Below are positions 51,244 to 58,854 of a stretch of DNA of 64,000 nucleotides, one piece after another; position 1 is the stretch's first letter; every line of letters starts with the position of its first letter. A program made the translations under genes and the position numbers. Below the pieces are notes generated by a model. That model was given only the letters and a program-made list of their open reading frames with translations, made no database searches and had not been told where the DNA came from. Source of the stretch: JBFXCS01 sp050181915 (GTDB lineage Bacteria; Actinomycetota; Thermoleophilia; Miltoncostaeales; Miltoncostaeaceae); contig JBFXCS010000001.1 in assembly GCA_050181915.1 (NCBI GenBank), positions 310,001 through 374,000 of the forward strand, read 5' to 3'.

Positions 51244-52823
51244 GCGGCCTCCTTGGCGAGCGTCCGCCCGGAGCGGGCGTCGCGGAGGGGCAGGTGGATC
51301 GGCGCGCCGCCCACCCAGGCGATGCGCCGGGCCTGGCCCGGGTCGGGAAGGGGGTGGTCGCGGCGGTAGTGGCCGCCGCGGCTCTCGGTGCGGAGCTCGG
51401 CCGCCGCGCAGGCGAGGCGGGCGACGAGCAGCAGGTTGTCCGTCTCGGGATCGGTCCCCTCGGGCAGCGCGGCCAGCGCGCGGCCCGCGGCTCGCAGGGC
51501 GTCGCCGTCGCGCTCCACGCCCACGCCGGCCCACATCTCGGCCTGCAGCGCGCGGCGCACCGCGGCGCCGTCGCCGCCGGGCTCGGGCGGGGCGACGGGC
51601 GAGCAGGGGGCCGGGTGCTCCGGCCAGCCGGCCAGCGGGTCGCCGGCCAGCAGGCGCGCCGCGCCCGAGGCGAGCACGGCGGCCTCGAGCAGCCCGTTCG
51701 AGGCGAGCCGGTTGGCGCCGTGCGCCCCGGTGGCCGCGCACTCGCCGACGGCGAAGAGCCCGGGCACCGTGGTGCGGCCCTCCATGTCGGCCAGCGCGCC
51801 GCCGATCGCCGAGTGGGCGGCCGGCGTCACCGGGATCGGGTCGGCGGCGAGGTCGAGGCCGTGCTCGGCGCAGAGCGCCGCGACGGTGGGGAAGCGCTCG
51901 CGCACCTCGGCCGGGTCGATGTGGCGCAGGTCGAGGGTGACGTCCACGCCGTCCTCGGCGGCCCGGCGGGCGATGGCGCGGGCCACCACGTCCCGCGGGC
52001 CGAGCTCGGCCATCGGGTGGGCGTCGAGCATGAAGCGGCGGCCGCGGGCGTCGCGCAGGTGGGCGCCCTCGCCGCGCACGGCCTCGCTCACCAGCGGCAG
52101 CGGGCTGTCGCCGACCGCGAGGGCGGTGGGGTGGAACTGCACCATCTCGAGATCGGCCAGGGCGGCGCCGGCGCGGGCCGCCAGGGCCGGGCCGTCGGCG
52201 GTGGCGCCGAGCGGGTTGGTGGTGCGCGGGTAGAGGTGGCCGGTGCCGCCCGCCGCGAGCGCCACCGCGCGGGCCGGGCGGATCCGCTCGCGCCCGGCGG
52301 CGTCGATCGTGCGCAGGCCGGTGACGCACCCGTCGCATACGACGACCTCCAGGGCGCGCTCGTTCTCGGCCAGCTCGATGCGCGGGTCGGCGCGCAGGGC
52401 GGCGCTCAGGGCCTCGACGATGTGGGCGCCGGTGGCGTCGCCGCCGGCGTGGACCACCCGGGCAACGGAATGGGCGCCCTCGCGACCCAGCTCCAGGCGG
52501 CCGTCGCGGCGGTCGAAGGGCACGCCGTAGCCGAGCAGGGCCGCCACCTGGGCGGGGCCCTCGCGGCAGATGCGGGCGGCGGCCTCCAGGTCGCACAGCC
52601 CGGCGCCGGCGTAGAGCGTGTCGTCGAGGTGCGCCCGCCAGGAGTCCATCAGGTCCACGGCGGCGGCGATGCCGCCCTGCGCGCGCTTGGTGCTGCCCTC
52701 GCCGACGACGTCCTTGGTCACCACGACGACCGGCCCCGAGGGGGCGGCGCCGAGCGCCAGCAGGCTCCCGGCGATGCCGGTGCCGACGACGATGAGAGGC
52801 TCGTGGCGGTCGTATCCCGGCAT
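51240..52823 (-). CDS. nadB: L-aspartate oxidase
   Basis: 527 residues from ATG 52823, preceded by GGGAGA. The FAD-binding motif LIVVGTGIAGSLLAL, the RAQGGIAAA signature with the active-site Arg, EMVQFHPTAL, SEAVRGEGAHLRD and GHYRRDHP are all present. It oxidises aspartate to iminoaspartate, the first step of NAD synthesis. An upstream operator region with TGTC/GACA repeats suggests niacin- or NAD-responsive control. Confidence 0.96.
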   Translation of the reverse strand: MPGYDRHEPLIVVGTGIAGSLLALGAAPSGPVVVVTKDVVGEGSTKRAQGGIAAAVDLMDSWRAHLDDTLYAGAGLCDLEAAARICREGPAQVAALLGYGVPFDRRDGRLELGREGAHSVARVVHAGGDATGAHIVEALSAALRADPRIELAENERALEVVVCDGCVTGLRTIDAAGRERIRPARAVALAAGGTGHLYPRTTNPLGATADGPALAARAGAALADLEMVQFHPTALAVGDSPLPLVSEAVRGEGAHLRDARGRRFMLDAHPMAELGPRDVVARAIARRAAEDGVDVTLDLRHIDPAEVRERFPTVAALCAEHGLDLAADPIPVTPAAHSAIGGALADMEGRTTVPGLFAVGECAATGAHGANRLASNGLLEAAVLASGAARLLAGDPLAGWPEHPAPCSPVAPPEPGGDGAAVRRALQAEMWAGVGVERDGDALRAAGRALAALPEGTDPETDNLLLVARLACAAAELRTESRGGHYRRDHPLPDPGQARRIAWVGGAPIHLPLRDARSGRTLAKEAA

Positions 52824-52853
52824 ATTCACGTCTCCCTGACGCTTAAACGGGAT

Positions 52854-52877
52854 GACATTGATGTCGGTACGACAATA
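52854..52877 (-). promoter_or_regulatory. nad operon promoter with overlapping TGTC/GACA palindromes
   Basis: On the minus strand a TATTGT -10-like element runs into TGTCG-TAC-CGACA, which overlaps GACAT-CA-ATGTC (52854-52874). NiaR-type repressors bind TGTC/GACA repeats in front of nad genes, so this may be an NAD-family operator overlapping the -10 and the transcription start. Confidence 0.5.
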
Positions 52878-52938
52878 GCGCACGCCGAGGCACCACGCGG
52901 GGGAGCCGCGCGGCGCCCTGCGACGCCCGTGCCGAGCG

Positions 52939-53388
52939 CTACTGGATCGAGAGCACGTACGCGACCACGTCGTCGAGATCGGTGCCGGAGGCGAGGCCCG
53001 CGGGCATCACCCCTCCACCGTTCACGATCTGGTCGCTGATCTGCTTGGCGCTGAGGCCGAGGCCCTGCAGCTTCGGTCCCACGCCCTCCTGCTTGCCGAG
53101 GTTGGTGTGGCATCCCTGGCAGGTCGCGGCGAAGAAGGTCTTGCCCGCGGCCACATCGCCCCCCGAGGCCGCCGGGGCCTCCGTGGTGGTGGGAGCGGTC
53201 GTCGGCGTCTCCTCGCTGGTCGCCGGTGCCGTGGGAGTGGCCGGCGCGCTCGTCGCCGGGGCGCTGGTGGCGGGGGCCTCGGTCGACGGCGCCTCGGCCC
53301 CGTCGTCATCGTCGCCGCCGCATCCGGCGACCACTCCGATGATCGCGGCAACGGCCAGGGTTGCGCAGGCGCTCCGGGATACGCGCAT
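52939..53388 (-). CDS. Cytochrome c lipoprotein
   Basis: 149 residues; a GAGGAGGT ribosome binding site precedes ATG 53388. The lipobox VVAGC puts the acylated cysteine near residue 23. A 50-residue Ala/Pro/Thr/Ser linker leads to a class I cytochrome c domain with CQGCH (haem), and the distal methionine in GVMPAG. It is a membrane-tethered electron carrier on the outer face of the membrane. No oxidase or other respiratory genes are nearby; nadB lies downstream. Confidence 0.88.
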   Translation of the reverse strand: MRVSRSACATLAVAAIIGVVAGCGGDDDDGAEAPSTEAPATSAPATSAPATPTAPATSEETPTTAPTTTEAPAASGGDVAAGKTFFAATCQGCHTNLGKQEGVGPKLQGLGLSAKQISDQIVNGGGVMPAGLASGTDLDDVVAYVLSIQ

Positions 53389-53470
53389 GAGACCTCCTCG
53401 GCAGACGACAGTCCCTGATCCGATCCTCCGCCCGGGGGCGTCCGCGCGCAAGCGGGCGGGATGTCCCCCC

Positions 53471-53483
53471 TACACTGGAGGGC
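53471..53483 (+). promoter_or_regulatory. -10 element of a leaderless promoter for the aminotransferase gene
   Basis: TACACT (53471-53476), seven bases, then GTG 53484. The seven-base spacer GGAGGGC resembles a ribosome binding site but is too close to the start. Confidence 0.45.
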
Positions 53484-54620
53484 GTGAGCATCCGCGCCTC
53501 CCACCGCCTCGACGCGATCCCGCGCTACGAGCCCGGCCTGACGACGGCCGAGGTGCTGGGCCGCTTCGGCCTGGAGAGCGCCGTGAAGCTGGCCTCCAAC
53601 GAGAGCCCCTTCCCGCCGCTGGACGAGGTGGTCGAGGTGGTCGAGGCCGGCATCGCCGGCCTCAACCGCTACCCCGACCCGCCGGCGCGCGGCCTGCGGC
53701 GCGCGCTGGCGGAGCGCCACGGCGTCGATCCGGCCGGCGTGGTGGTGGGCAACGGCTCGTGCGACCTCATCCTGCTGGCCGGCCAGGCGCTGCTCGACCC
53801 GGGCACGACCATGGTCCACGCCTCGCCCTCCTTCTCGCTCTACCCGCACATCGCGGCCGCGGCCGGCGCCGAGGCGATCGGCGTGCCGCTGGCCGACGAC
53901 GACGGCCACGACCTCGACGCCATGGCGGCCGCGGTCGACGAGCGCACGCGCCTGGTGATCGTGTGCAACCCCAATAACCCGACCGGGGTGTACCGCTCGG
54001 CCGACGAGATCGAGGCCTTCCTCGACCTGCTGCCGGAGGACCTGGCCGTGCTGGTGGACGAGGCCTACTACGACTTCGTGGACCGCCCGGACGTCGGCCG
54101 CACCCTCTCGATGGCCCGCGAGCGCCCCAACCTGATGGTGCTGCGCACCTTCAGCAAGGCGCACGGCCTGTGCGGCCTCCGCGTGGGCTACGGCGTCGGC
54201 GCGCCGGGCTGGATCGAGGCGCTCGACCGCGTACGCCAGCCCTTCAACACCAATGCGCTTGCGCAGGCGGCCGCCCTGGAGAGCCTGAGGCACCCGCACG
54301 AGCTCGAGCGGCGCATCCGCGCGACCATCGCCGAGCGCGCCCGGCTGCAGGACGAGCTGGCGCGGACCGGGTGGGCCTTTACCCCCAGCCAGGCCAACTT
54401 TATCCTGGTGCGGCCGGATTCCGGCCCCGTGCCCGGCTCCCCGGGCGTCCACGAGCAGCTCCTCCGGCTCGGTGTCATCGTGCGCGACGGAAGGTCGCTG
54501 GGATGCCCGGGGAGCCTGAGGGTCTCGGTCGGGACGCCGGAGGAGAACTCGGCGTTCCTCTCCGCGCGCGCCCTCGTGGCGGGCACGGCCACCCACGAGC
54601 CGCAACCAGAACGGACCTAG
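53484..54620 (+). CDS. hisC: HisC-like aminotransferase, probably aromatic or histidinol-phosphate
   Basis: 378 residues. Fold-type I PLP enzyme: KLASNESPFPP, CNPNNPTG, DEAYYDFV, the PLP lysine in TFSKAHGLCGLRVGYG and a C-terminal RVSVG motif with substrate-binding Arg. The sequence is close to HisC, but the gene opens a row with DAHP synthase and prephenate dehydrogenase and no other his genes, so conversion of 4-hydroxyphenylpyruvate/phenylpyruvate is likely; many HisC enzymes do both. Which role is the main one cannot be decided here. Confidence 0.88.
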   Translation: MSIRASHRLDAIPRYEPGLTTAEVLGRFGLESAVKLASNESPFPPLDEVVEVVEAGIAGLNRYPDPPARGLRRALAERHGVDPAGVVVGNGSCDLILLAGQALLDPGTTMVHASPSFSLYPHIAAAAGAEAIGVPLADDDGHDLDAMAAAVDERTRLVIVCNPNNPTGVYRSADEIEAFLDLLPEDLAVLVDEAYYDFVDRPDVGRTLSMARERPNLMVLRTFSKAHGLCGLRVGYGVGAPGWIEALDRVRQPFNTNALAQAAALESLRHPHELERRIRATIAERARLQDELARTGWAFTPSQANFILVRPDSGPVPGSPGVHEQLLRLGVIVRDGRSLGCPGSLRVSVGTPEENSAFLSARALVAGTATHEPQPERT

Positions 54621-54623
54621 ACC

Positions 54624-55673
54624 ATGATGATCGTGATGCAGCAGGGCGCGACCGACGAGCAGGTCCGCCACGTGATCGACCGCATCGAGCAGGCGGGCGC
54701 CCGTGCCCACCCGTCGCGCGGCGAGTTCGTCACCGTCATCGGCGCCATCGGCGACGACCGCGAGATCGTGGCCTCCCTGCAGCTCGAGGGCGAGCCGGGC
54801 GTGGAGAAGGTGGTCCCGATCCTCAAGCCCTACAAGCTCGTGTCGAGCGACTTCCGCGGCCACGACCAGCCGGTCGAGGTGTCGGGGCGGCGCATCGGCG
54901 GCGGCTCCTTCGGCCTCATCGCCGGCCCGTGCGCGGTCGAGTCGCGCGACCAGACCCTGGCCTCGGCGCGGGCCTGCAGGGCCGCCGGCGCGAGCCTGCT
55001 GCGCGGCGGCGCGTACAAGCCGCGCACCTCGCCGTACGCCTTCTCCGGCCTGGGCAAGGCCGGCCTGGAGATCCTGGCGGAGGCCCGCGAGGAGACCGGC
55101 CTGCCGATCGTGACCGAGGTGATGGACGCCCGCCAGCTCGAGGACGTGCTCGAGGTGGCCGACATGATCCAGCTCGGCGCCCGCAACATGCAGAACTTCG
55201 ACCTGCTGCGCGAGGTGGGCCGCACCGAGACCCCGGTGCTGCTGAAGCGCGGCATGGCGGCCACCATCGACGAGTGGCTGCTGTCGGCCGAGTACATCGC
55301 CCGCGAGGGCAACGCCGACATCGTCCTCTGCGAGCGCGGCATCCGCACCTTCGAGACGGCCTACCGCTCGACGCTCGACATCTCCGCCGTGCCGGTGGTG
55401 AAGCAGAAGTCGAGCCTGCCGGTGATCGTCGACCCCTCGCACGCCGCGGGCAAGCGCGACCTGATCCTGCCGATGGCGCGCGCCGCCGTGGTGGCCGGCG
55501 CCGACGGGCTGATCGTCGAGGTGCACCCGGCGCCCGAGACCGCCCTATGCGACGGGCCGCAGGCCCTCCACGCCGACACCTTCGGCGCCTGGGCCGCGGA
55601 CGTCCGCCGGTGCGTGGACCTGATGGGCAAGATCATGGCCGCCGGCGACACCCCGGTGGCCGTCGGCGCGTAG
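54624..55673 (+). CDS. aroF: DAHP synthase, type I-beta with N-terminal ferredoxin-like domain
   Basis: 349 residues. The first 75 residues form the regulatory ferredoxin-like domain (IVMQQGATDEQVRHVIDRIEQAG as its start), known to mediate feedback inhibition in Thermotoga-type enzymes. The barrel has GPCAVES, RGGAYKPRTSPYAF, VTEVMD, LLKRGMAATIDEWLLSAEYI and DPSHAAGKRDL with the metal ligands. First step of the shikimate pathway. Three bases after hisC; no clear ribosome binding site, so coupling is likely. Confidence 0.95.
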   Translation: MMIVMQQGATDEQVRHVIDRIEQAGARAHPSRGEFVTVIGAIGDDREIVASLQLEGEPGVEKVVPILKPYKLVSSDFRGHDQPVEVSGRRIGGGSFGLIAGPCAVESRDQTLASARACRAAGASLLRGGAYKPRTSPYAFSGLGKAGLEILAEAREETGLPIVTEVMDARQLEDVLEVADMIQLGARNMQNFDLLREVGRTETPVLLKRGMAATIDEWLLSAEYIAREGNADIVLCERGIRTFETAYRSTLDISAVPVVKQKSSLPVIVDPSHAAGKRDLILPMARAAVVAGADGLIVEVHPAPETALCDGPQALHADTFGAWAADVRRCVDLMGKIMAAGDTPVAVGA

Positions 55674-55709
55674 GGCCCGGCCCGGGTCCCGGGGCATGCC
55701 GTTCCTCCC

Positions 55710-56810
55710 GTGAGCCCCGTCGCCATCGTGGGCGTCGGGCTCATGGGGGGCTCGCTCGGGCTGGCCCTGCGGGGCGCGGCCGACGCGCGGGAGGTGGTGG
55801 GCGCCGATCCCGACCCCGAGGCGCTGCGCGTCGCGGTGGCGGTGGGGGCGATCTCGCGCGCGGCGGGGTCGCTGGAGGAGGCCGTCGAGGGCGCCTGCGC
55901 GGTGGTGCTGTCGGCCCCGGTCCCGGCGCTCGCCGGCCTGGCGCGCCGGGCGCTCGCGGCGAGCCCCGACGACTGCGTGGTCACCGATCTCGGCAGCACC
56001 AAGTCGGGCCTGATCGCCGCGCTCGGTCCCGGCGAGCGCACCCGCTTCATCGGCGGCCACCCGGTGTGCGGCGCCGAGCGCTCCGGCGTCGCCTTCGCCC
56101 GGCGCGGGCTGTTCTCGGGGGCGACGTGGTTCCTCACCCCGGCGGCCGAGGCGCGCCCCGAGCTGTTCGAGCGCCTCCACGCCCTGGTCGCGTCGGTGGG
56201 CGCCCGGCCGGTCGCGATCGACGCGGGCGTGCACGACCGCCTGATGGCCCTCGTGTCGCACCTGCCGCACGTGCTCGCGAGCGCCCTGATCAACCAGGCG
56301 GCGGACACGGCCCCCGAGGGGCGTCAGGCGCTGCGCTCCGCCGGGCCGTCGTTCACCGACCTCACCCGGGTCGCCGGCTCCAATCCGCCGCTGTGGGCCG
56401 ACATCCTGCTGGCCAACCGCGACGCGGTGCTCGAGGCGATGGACGCGTACGCGACGCGCCTCGACGAGGTCGCGGCCGCGCTGCGGCGCGGCGACCGCGA
56501 GTGGCTGCTCGGCTTCGTGGACGACGCGGGCCGGGCCCGCGGCCGCCTGCTCGCCGCCGCCGACCAGGGCCCCTCGGCGCCCGCGCGCGTCGTGGTGGCG
56601 ATCCCCAATCGCCCCGGGGTGATCTCCGAGATCGCCACGGCGCTCGGCCACGCCCACATCAACATCGAGGACCTCACGCTGCGGCCGGGGCCGCCCGACG
56701 GCGAGGGCGAGCTGGAGCTGGTGGTGGACGGACCGACCGCCGCCGCCGACGCGGTGCGGCTGGTGGCGGGGCGCGGCTACGGCGCCCGCGCCCTGCCGGC
56801 CGGGCCGTGA
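55710..56810 (+). CDS. tyrA: Prephenate dehydrogenase with C-terminal ACT domain
   Basis: 366 residues, GTG start. The NAD-binding motif VAIVGVGLMGGSLGLAL, TDLGSTKSGLI, GGHPVCGAERSGV and LVSHLPHVLASAL with the catalytic His are as expected. An ACT domain lies at about 291-360 (VVVAIPNRPGVISEIATALGHAHINIEDL), the usual site of tyrosine feedback inhibition. It makes 4-hydroxyphenylpyruvate. Converges with the following hydrolase gene over a 14-bp palindrome that contains the latter's stop. Confidence 0.94.
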   Translation: MSPVAIVGVGLMGGSLGLALRGAADAREVVGADPDPEALRVAVAVGAISRAAGSLEEAVEGACAVVLSAPVPALAGLARRALAASPDDCVVTDLGSTKSGLIAALGPGERTRFIGGHPVCGAERSGVAFARRGLFSGATWFLTPAAEARPELFERLHALVASVGARPVAIDAGVHDRLMALVSHLPHVLASALINQAADTAPEGRQALRSAGPSFTDLTRVAGSNPPLWADILLANRDAVLEAMDAYATRLDEVAAALRRGDREWLLGFVDDAGRARGRLLAAADQGPSAPARVVVAIPNRPGVISEIATALGHAHINIEDLTLRPGPPDGEGELELVVDGPTAAADAVRLVAGRGYGARALPAGP

Positions 56811-56823
56811 GCGCCCGGCTGGG

Positions 56824-57639
56824 CTAGCCCAGAACCTCGAGGATCGCCGTGCTGAGGGCGCTGCCGCGCCAGGCGAGCGGTGACCCGCCGGGGGGATCCT
56901 CCCGCAGGGTCGCCCCGGGGATGAGGCCGGCGTACTCGCGCGCCACCGCGATCGGGTGGTCCGGGTCGGCGGCGTCGTCGCTGCCCACCACCAGGGTGGG
57001 GACGGCGATCTCGCGCAGCGCCTCCATGCCGTCGAAGGCCGCCGTGCGGGGGATGCCGCGCAGGGCGTTGGCCACCGCCGCCGGATGGCGGTGGCGGCTC
57101 ATGCGCTGGAGGATCACGGTGCTCACCACCTCGCGCCAGCGGTCGTCCGCGAACGGGCCGACGGCCTCGAGGAAGCCCTCGGGCCCGCCGTTCTCGAGCG
57201 CGTCGGCCAGGCGGTCCCAGCGGTCGAGGTCCGGCGACGGCCGGCCGCGGTGGGCGGGGGTGATGATCGCGAGCGACGCGACCCGCTCGGGATGGGCCAG
57301 CGCGAGGCCCAGCGCGGTGGCCGAGCCCATCGACTGCCCGGCCACGAGCGCCCGCTCGACGCCGAGCGCGTCGAGCACGGCCACGGCGTCGGCCACCAGG
57401 GCGTCGTAGGTGTAGGCGGAGGGCGGCCCGGCGGGCGCCGACTCCCCGTGCCCCCGGGCGTCGTACGCGATCACGCGCCGGCCGGAGCGCTCGAGCGTCC
57501 GCGAGCCGTGCACCACGTACCGCCGCGTGGCGCTGAGGCCGTGCAGCAGCAGCACCGGCGGACCCTCGCCGGCGACCTCGCCGGACAGCGACACGCCCCC
57601 GCTCGCGACCTCGAACGGCTCCGGTCCGGCCGCGGTCAC
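56824..57639 (-). CDS. Alpha/beta hydrolase with an atypical catalytic triad
   Basis: 271 residues from GTG 57639. The oxyanion motif VLLLHGLSATRRY and nucleophile elbow GQSMGSA are present, and the acid Asp fits in DAADPDHPIAVA. The usual C-terminal catalytic His is not found: the expected segment reads DPPGGSPLAWRG. Either another His takes over or the enzyme is impaired. The substrate is unknown. The small zinc-ribbon gene lies 25 bases upstream on the same strand. Confidence 0.75.
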   Translation of the reverse strand: MTAAGPEPFEVASGGVSLSGEVAGEGPPVLLLHGLSATRRYVVHGSRTLERSGRRVIAYDARGHGESAPAGPPSAYTYDALVADAVAVLDALGVERALVAGQSMGSATALGLALAHPERVASLAIITPAHRGRPSPDLDRWDRLADALENGGPEGFLEAVGPFADDRWREVVSTVILQRMSRHRHPAAVANALRGIPRTAAFDGMEALREIAVPTLVVGSDDAADPDHPIAVAREYAGLIPGATLREDPPGGSPLAWRGSALSTAILEVLG

Positions 57640-57664
57640 GCGGGGAGGGGGCGGAGCGGCGCTC

Positions 57665-57811
57665 CTATGCGGCGATGCCGGGCGGGATGGCGCACGCCGG
57701 GCAGTATGGCTCCCCGTCGTCCTCGTCGGGGACGCCCAGCTCGGGCGAGAGCCAGACCTCGGCGTCGTCCGGGATCGGCGCGCGGCATTCGTGGCAGGTG
57801 AGGTACGGCAT
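57665..57811 (-). CDS. Small CxxC zinc-ribbon protein
   Basis: 48 residues. Two knuckles, CHEC near residue 6 and CPAC near residue 38, could bind one zinc ion; between them lies an acidic stretch (PDEDDGEP). Such mini-ribbons are often found as accessory proteins and are missed by annotation pipelines. It is probably co-transcribed with the downstream hydrolase gene. The function is unknown; the frame and paired cysteines support a real gene. Confidence 0.6.
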   Translation of the reverse strand: MPYLTCHECRAPIPDDAEVWLSPELGVPDEDDGEPYCPACAIPPGIAA

Positions 57812-57867
57812 GGGCGGGATCGTGACCGAGGCGTCGGACGACCGGCCCCGTGTGGTGTCATACGCGG

Positions 57868-58818
57868 ATGGACGAGCCCGAGGGGCGGGCGCGCGAGATC
57901 GCGGAGGCGGCTCTCGGGCACCCCGTGCCGGTCGCGCTCCCGCCCGTGGCGGGCGGCGCGATCTGCGCCGCCTCGGTGGCGGGGGAGCCGCCGCGGGGGC
58001 GCATCGCGTGGGTGGACGCGCAGGGGACGGTCGTGGCGCGGGTGGGGTGCCCGCCGGGCCGGCCGAGCCGCTGGCGCCCCGCGGTCGCCGCCATCGTCGA
58101 GCTGGAGGTGCCGGGGTGGGCCGCCGACCGCGTGCTGGTCGTCCGGCTGGCGGGCGAGGCGGCCGCGGCGCGCCCGCTGCTGGCCGGCGACCAGACGCCC
58201 GTCGACCATCCGGCGGGCGGGGACGGCCTGGTGCTGGCGCGCCTGCCGGCCGGTGCCGTGGTGCTGGCGCTCGACGCGCTCGACACGTCGGGGGAGGCGA
58301 TCGGCCGCCTCACCCGGCCGGGGATCGCCGAGCTGCGCTTCGACGGCTCGTCGGTGAGCGGCCGCATGGGCAGCACCCACGGCATGGGCGCCGGGATCGG
58401 CGCGGGCACCTGGTCGCCGGGGCTGGCCGAGGCGGCGTTCGAGGCCGGCTACGCGGCGTGGCTGCCGGCGTGGACGCCGCCGGGCCTCACCCGCGGCCGC
58501 CCGCGAGTGGAGCCGGACATCTTCTACCCGGCCGCCCCGCCCGCCCTGGTGCTGCCGTGGAGCGACCCGACCGGCGCGGCGCGGGTGCTCCTGCGCCAGG
58601 CCCCGGCCCCGCTCGCCAGTCCCGAGCTGGGCGGCCGGGACGCCCGCGAGGTCGAGGTGGGGGAGGCCGTCGGCGTGCTGCGCGGTCGGCGTCTGGTGAC
58701 GCTGGTGTGGGAGACGCCCGAGCGGGCCTTCGGCATCCAGGTGCGCGGCATCGACGACGCCGAGGAGGTGGCGCTGCGGGTGGCCCGCTCGGTGGGCCCC
58801 GACGTCACGCCCCCCTGA
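57868..58818 (+). CDS. Conserved-looking protein of unknown function, weakly DUF4367-like
   Basis: 316 residues from ATG 57868 (the next start upstream adds only MWCHTR). No signal peptide and no membrane helix, so it is probably cytoplasmic. The N-terminal half is beta-rich and Ala/Gly-rich (AAASVAGEPPRGRIAWVDAQGTVVARVG); the second half (about 190-310: LPAWTPPGLTRG, VGVLRGRRLVTLVWETPERAFGIQVRGI) resembles the pattern of DUF4367 domains, with low confidence. It lies directly before aroA with a 36-base gap but has its own frame and no functional hint from neighbours. Confidence 0.6.
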   Translation: MDEPEGRAREIAEAALGHPVPVALPPVAGGAICAASVAGEPPRGRIAWVDAQGTVVARVGCPPGRPSRWRPAVAAIVELEVPGWAADRVLVVRLAGEAAAARPLLAGDQTPVDHPAGGDGLVLARLPAGAVVLALDALDTSGEAIGRLTRPGIAELRFDGSSVSGRMGSTHGMGAGIGAGTWSPGLAEAAFEAGYAAWLPAWTPPGLTRGRPRVEPDIFYPAAPPALVLPWSDPTGAARVLLRQAPAPLASPELGGRDAREVEVGEAVGVLRGRRLVTLVWETPERAFGIQVRGIDDAEEVALRVARSVGPDVTPP

Positions 58819-58841
58819 GGGTGGTCGGGACGGGGCTGGGG

Positions 58842-58854
58842 TACTCTCCCCGCC
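58842..58854 (+). promoter_or_regulatory. -10 element of a leaderless promoter for aroA
   Basis: TACTCT (58842-58847), seven bases, then GTG 58855. No ribosome binding site is visible. The -35 region is poor. Confidence 0.4.

Noticed and set aside
56819..56832. 14-bp palindrome CTGGGCTAGCCCAG as a regulatory site
   Set aside because: It lies between convergent stop codons and contains one of them; more likely a short terminator or chance.
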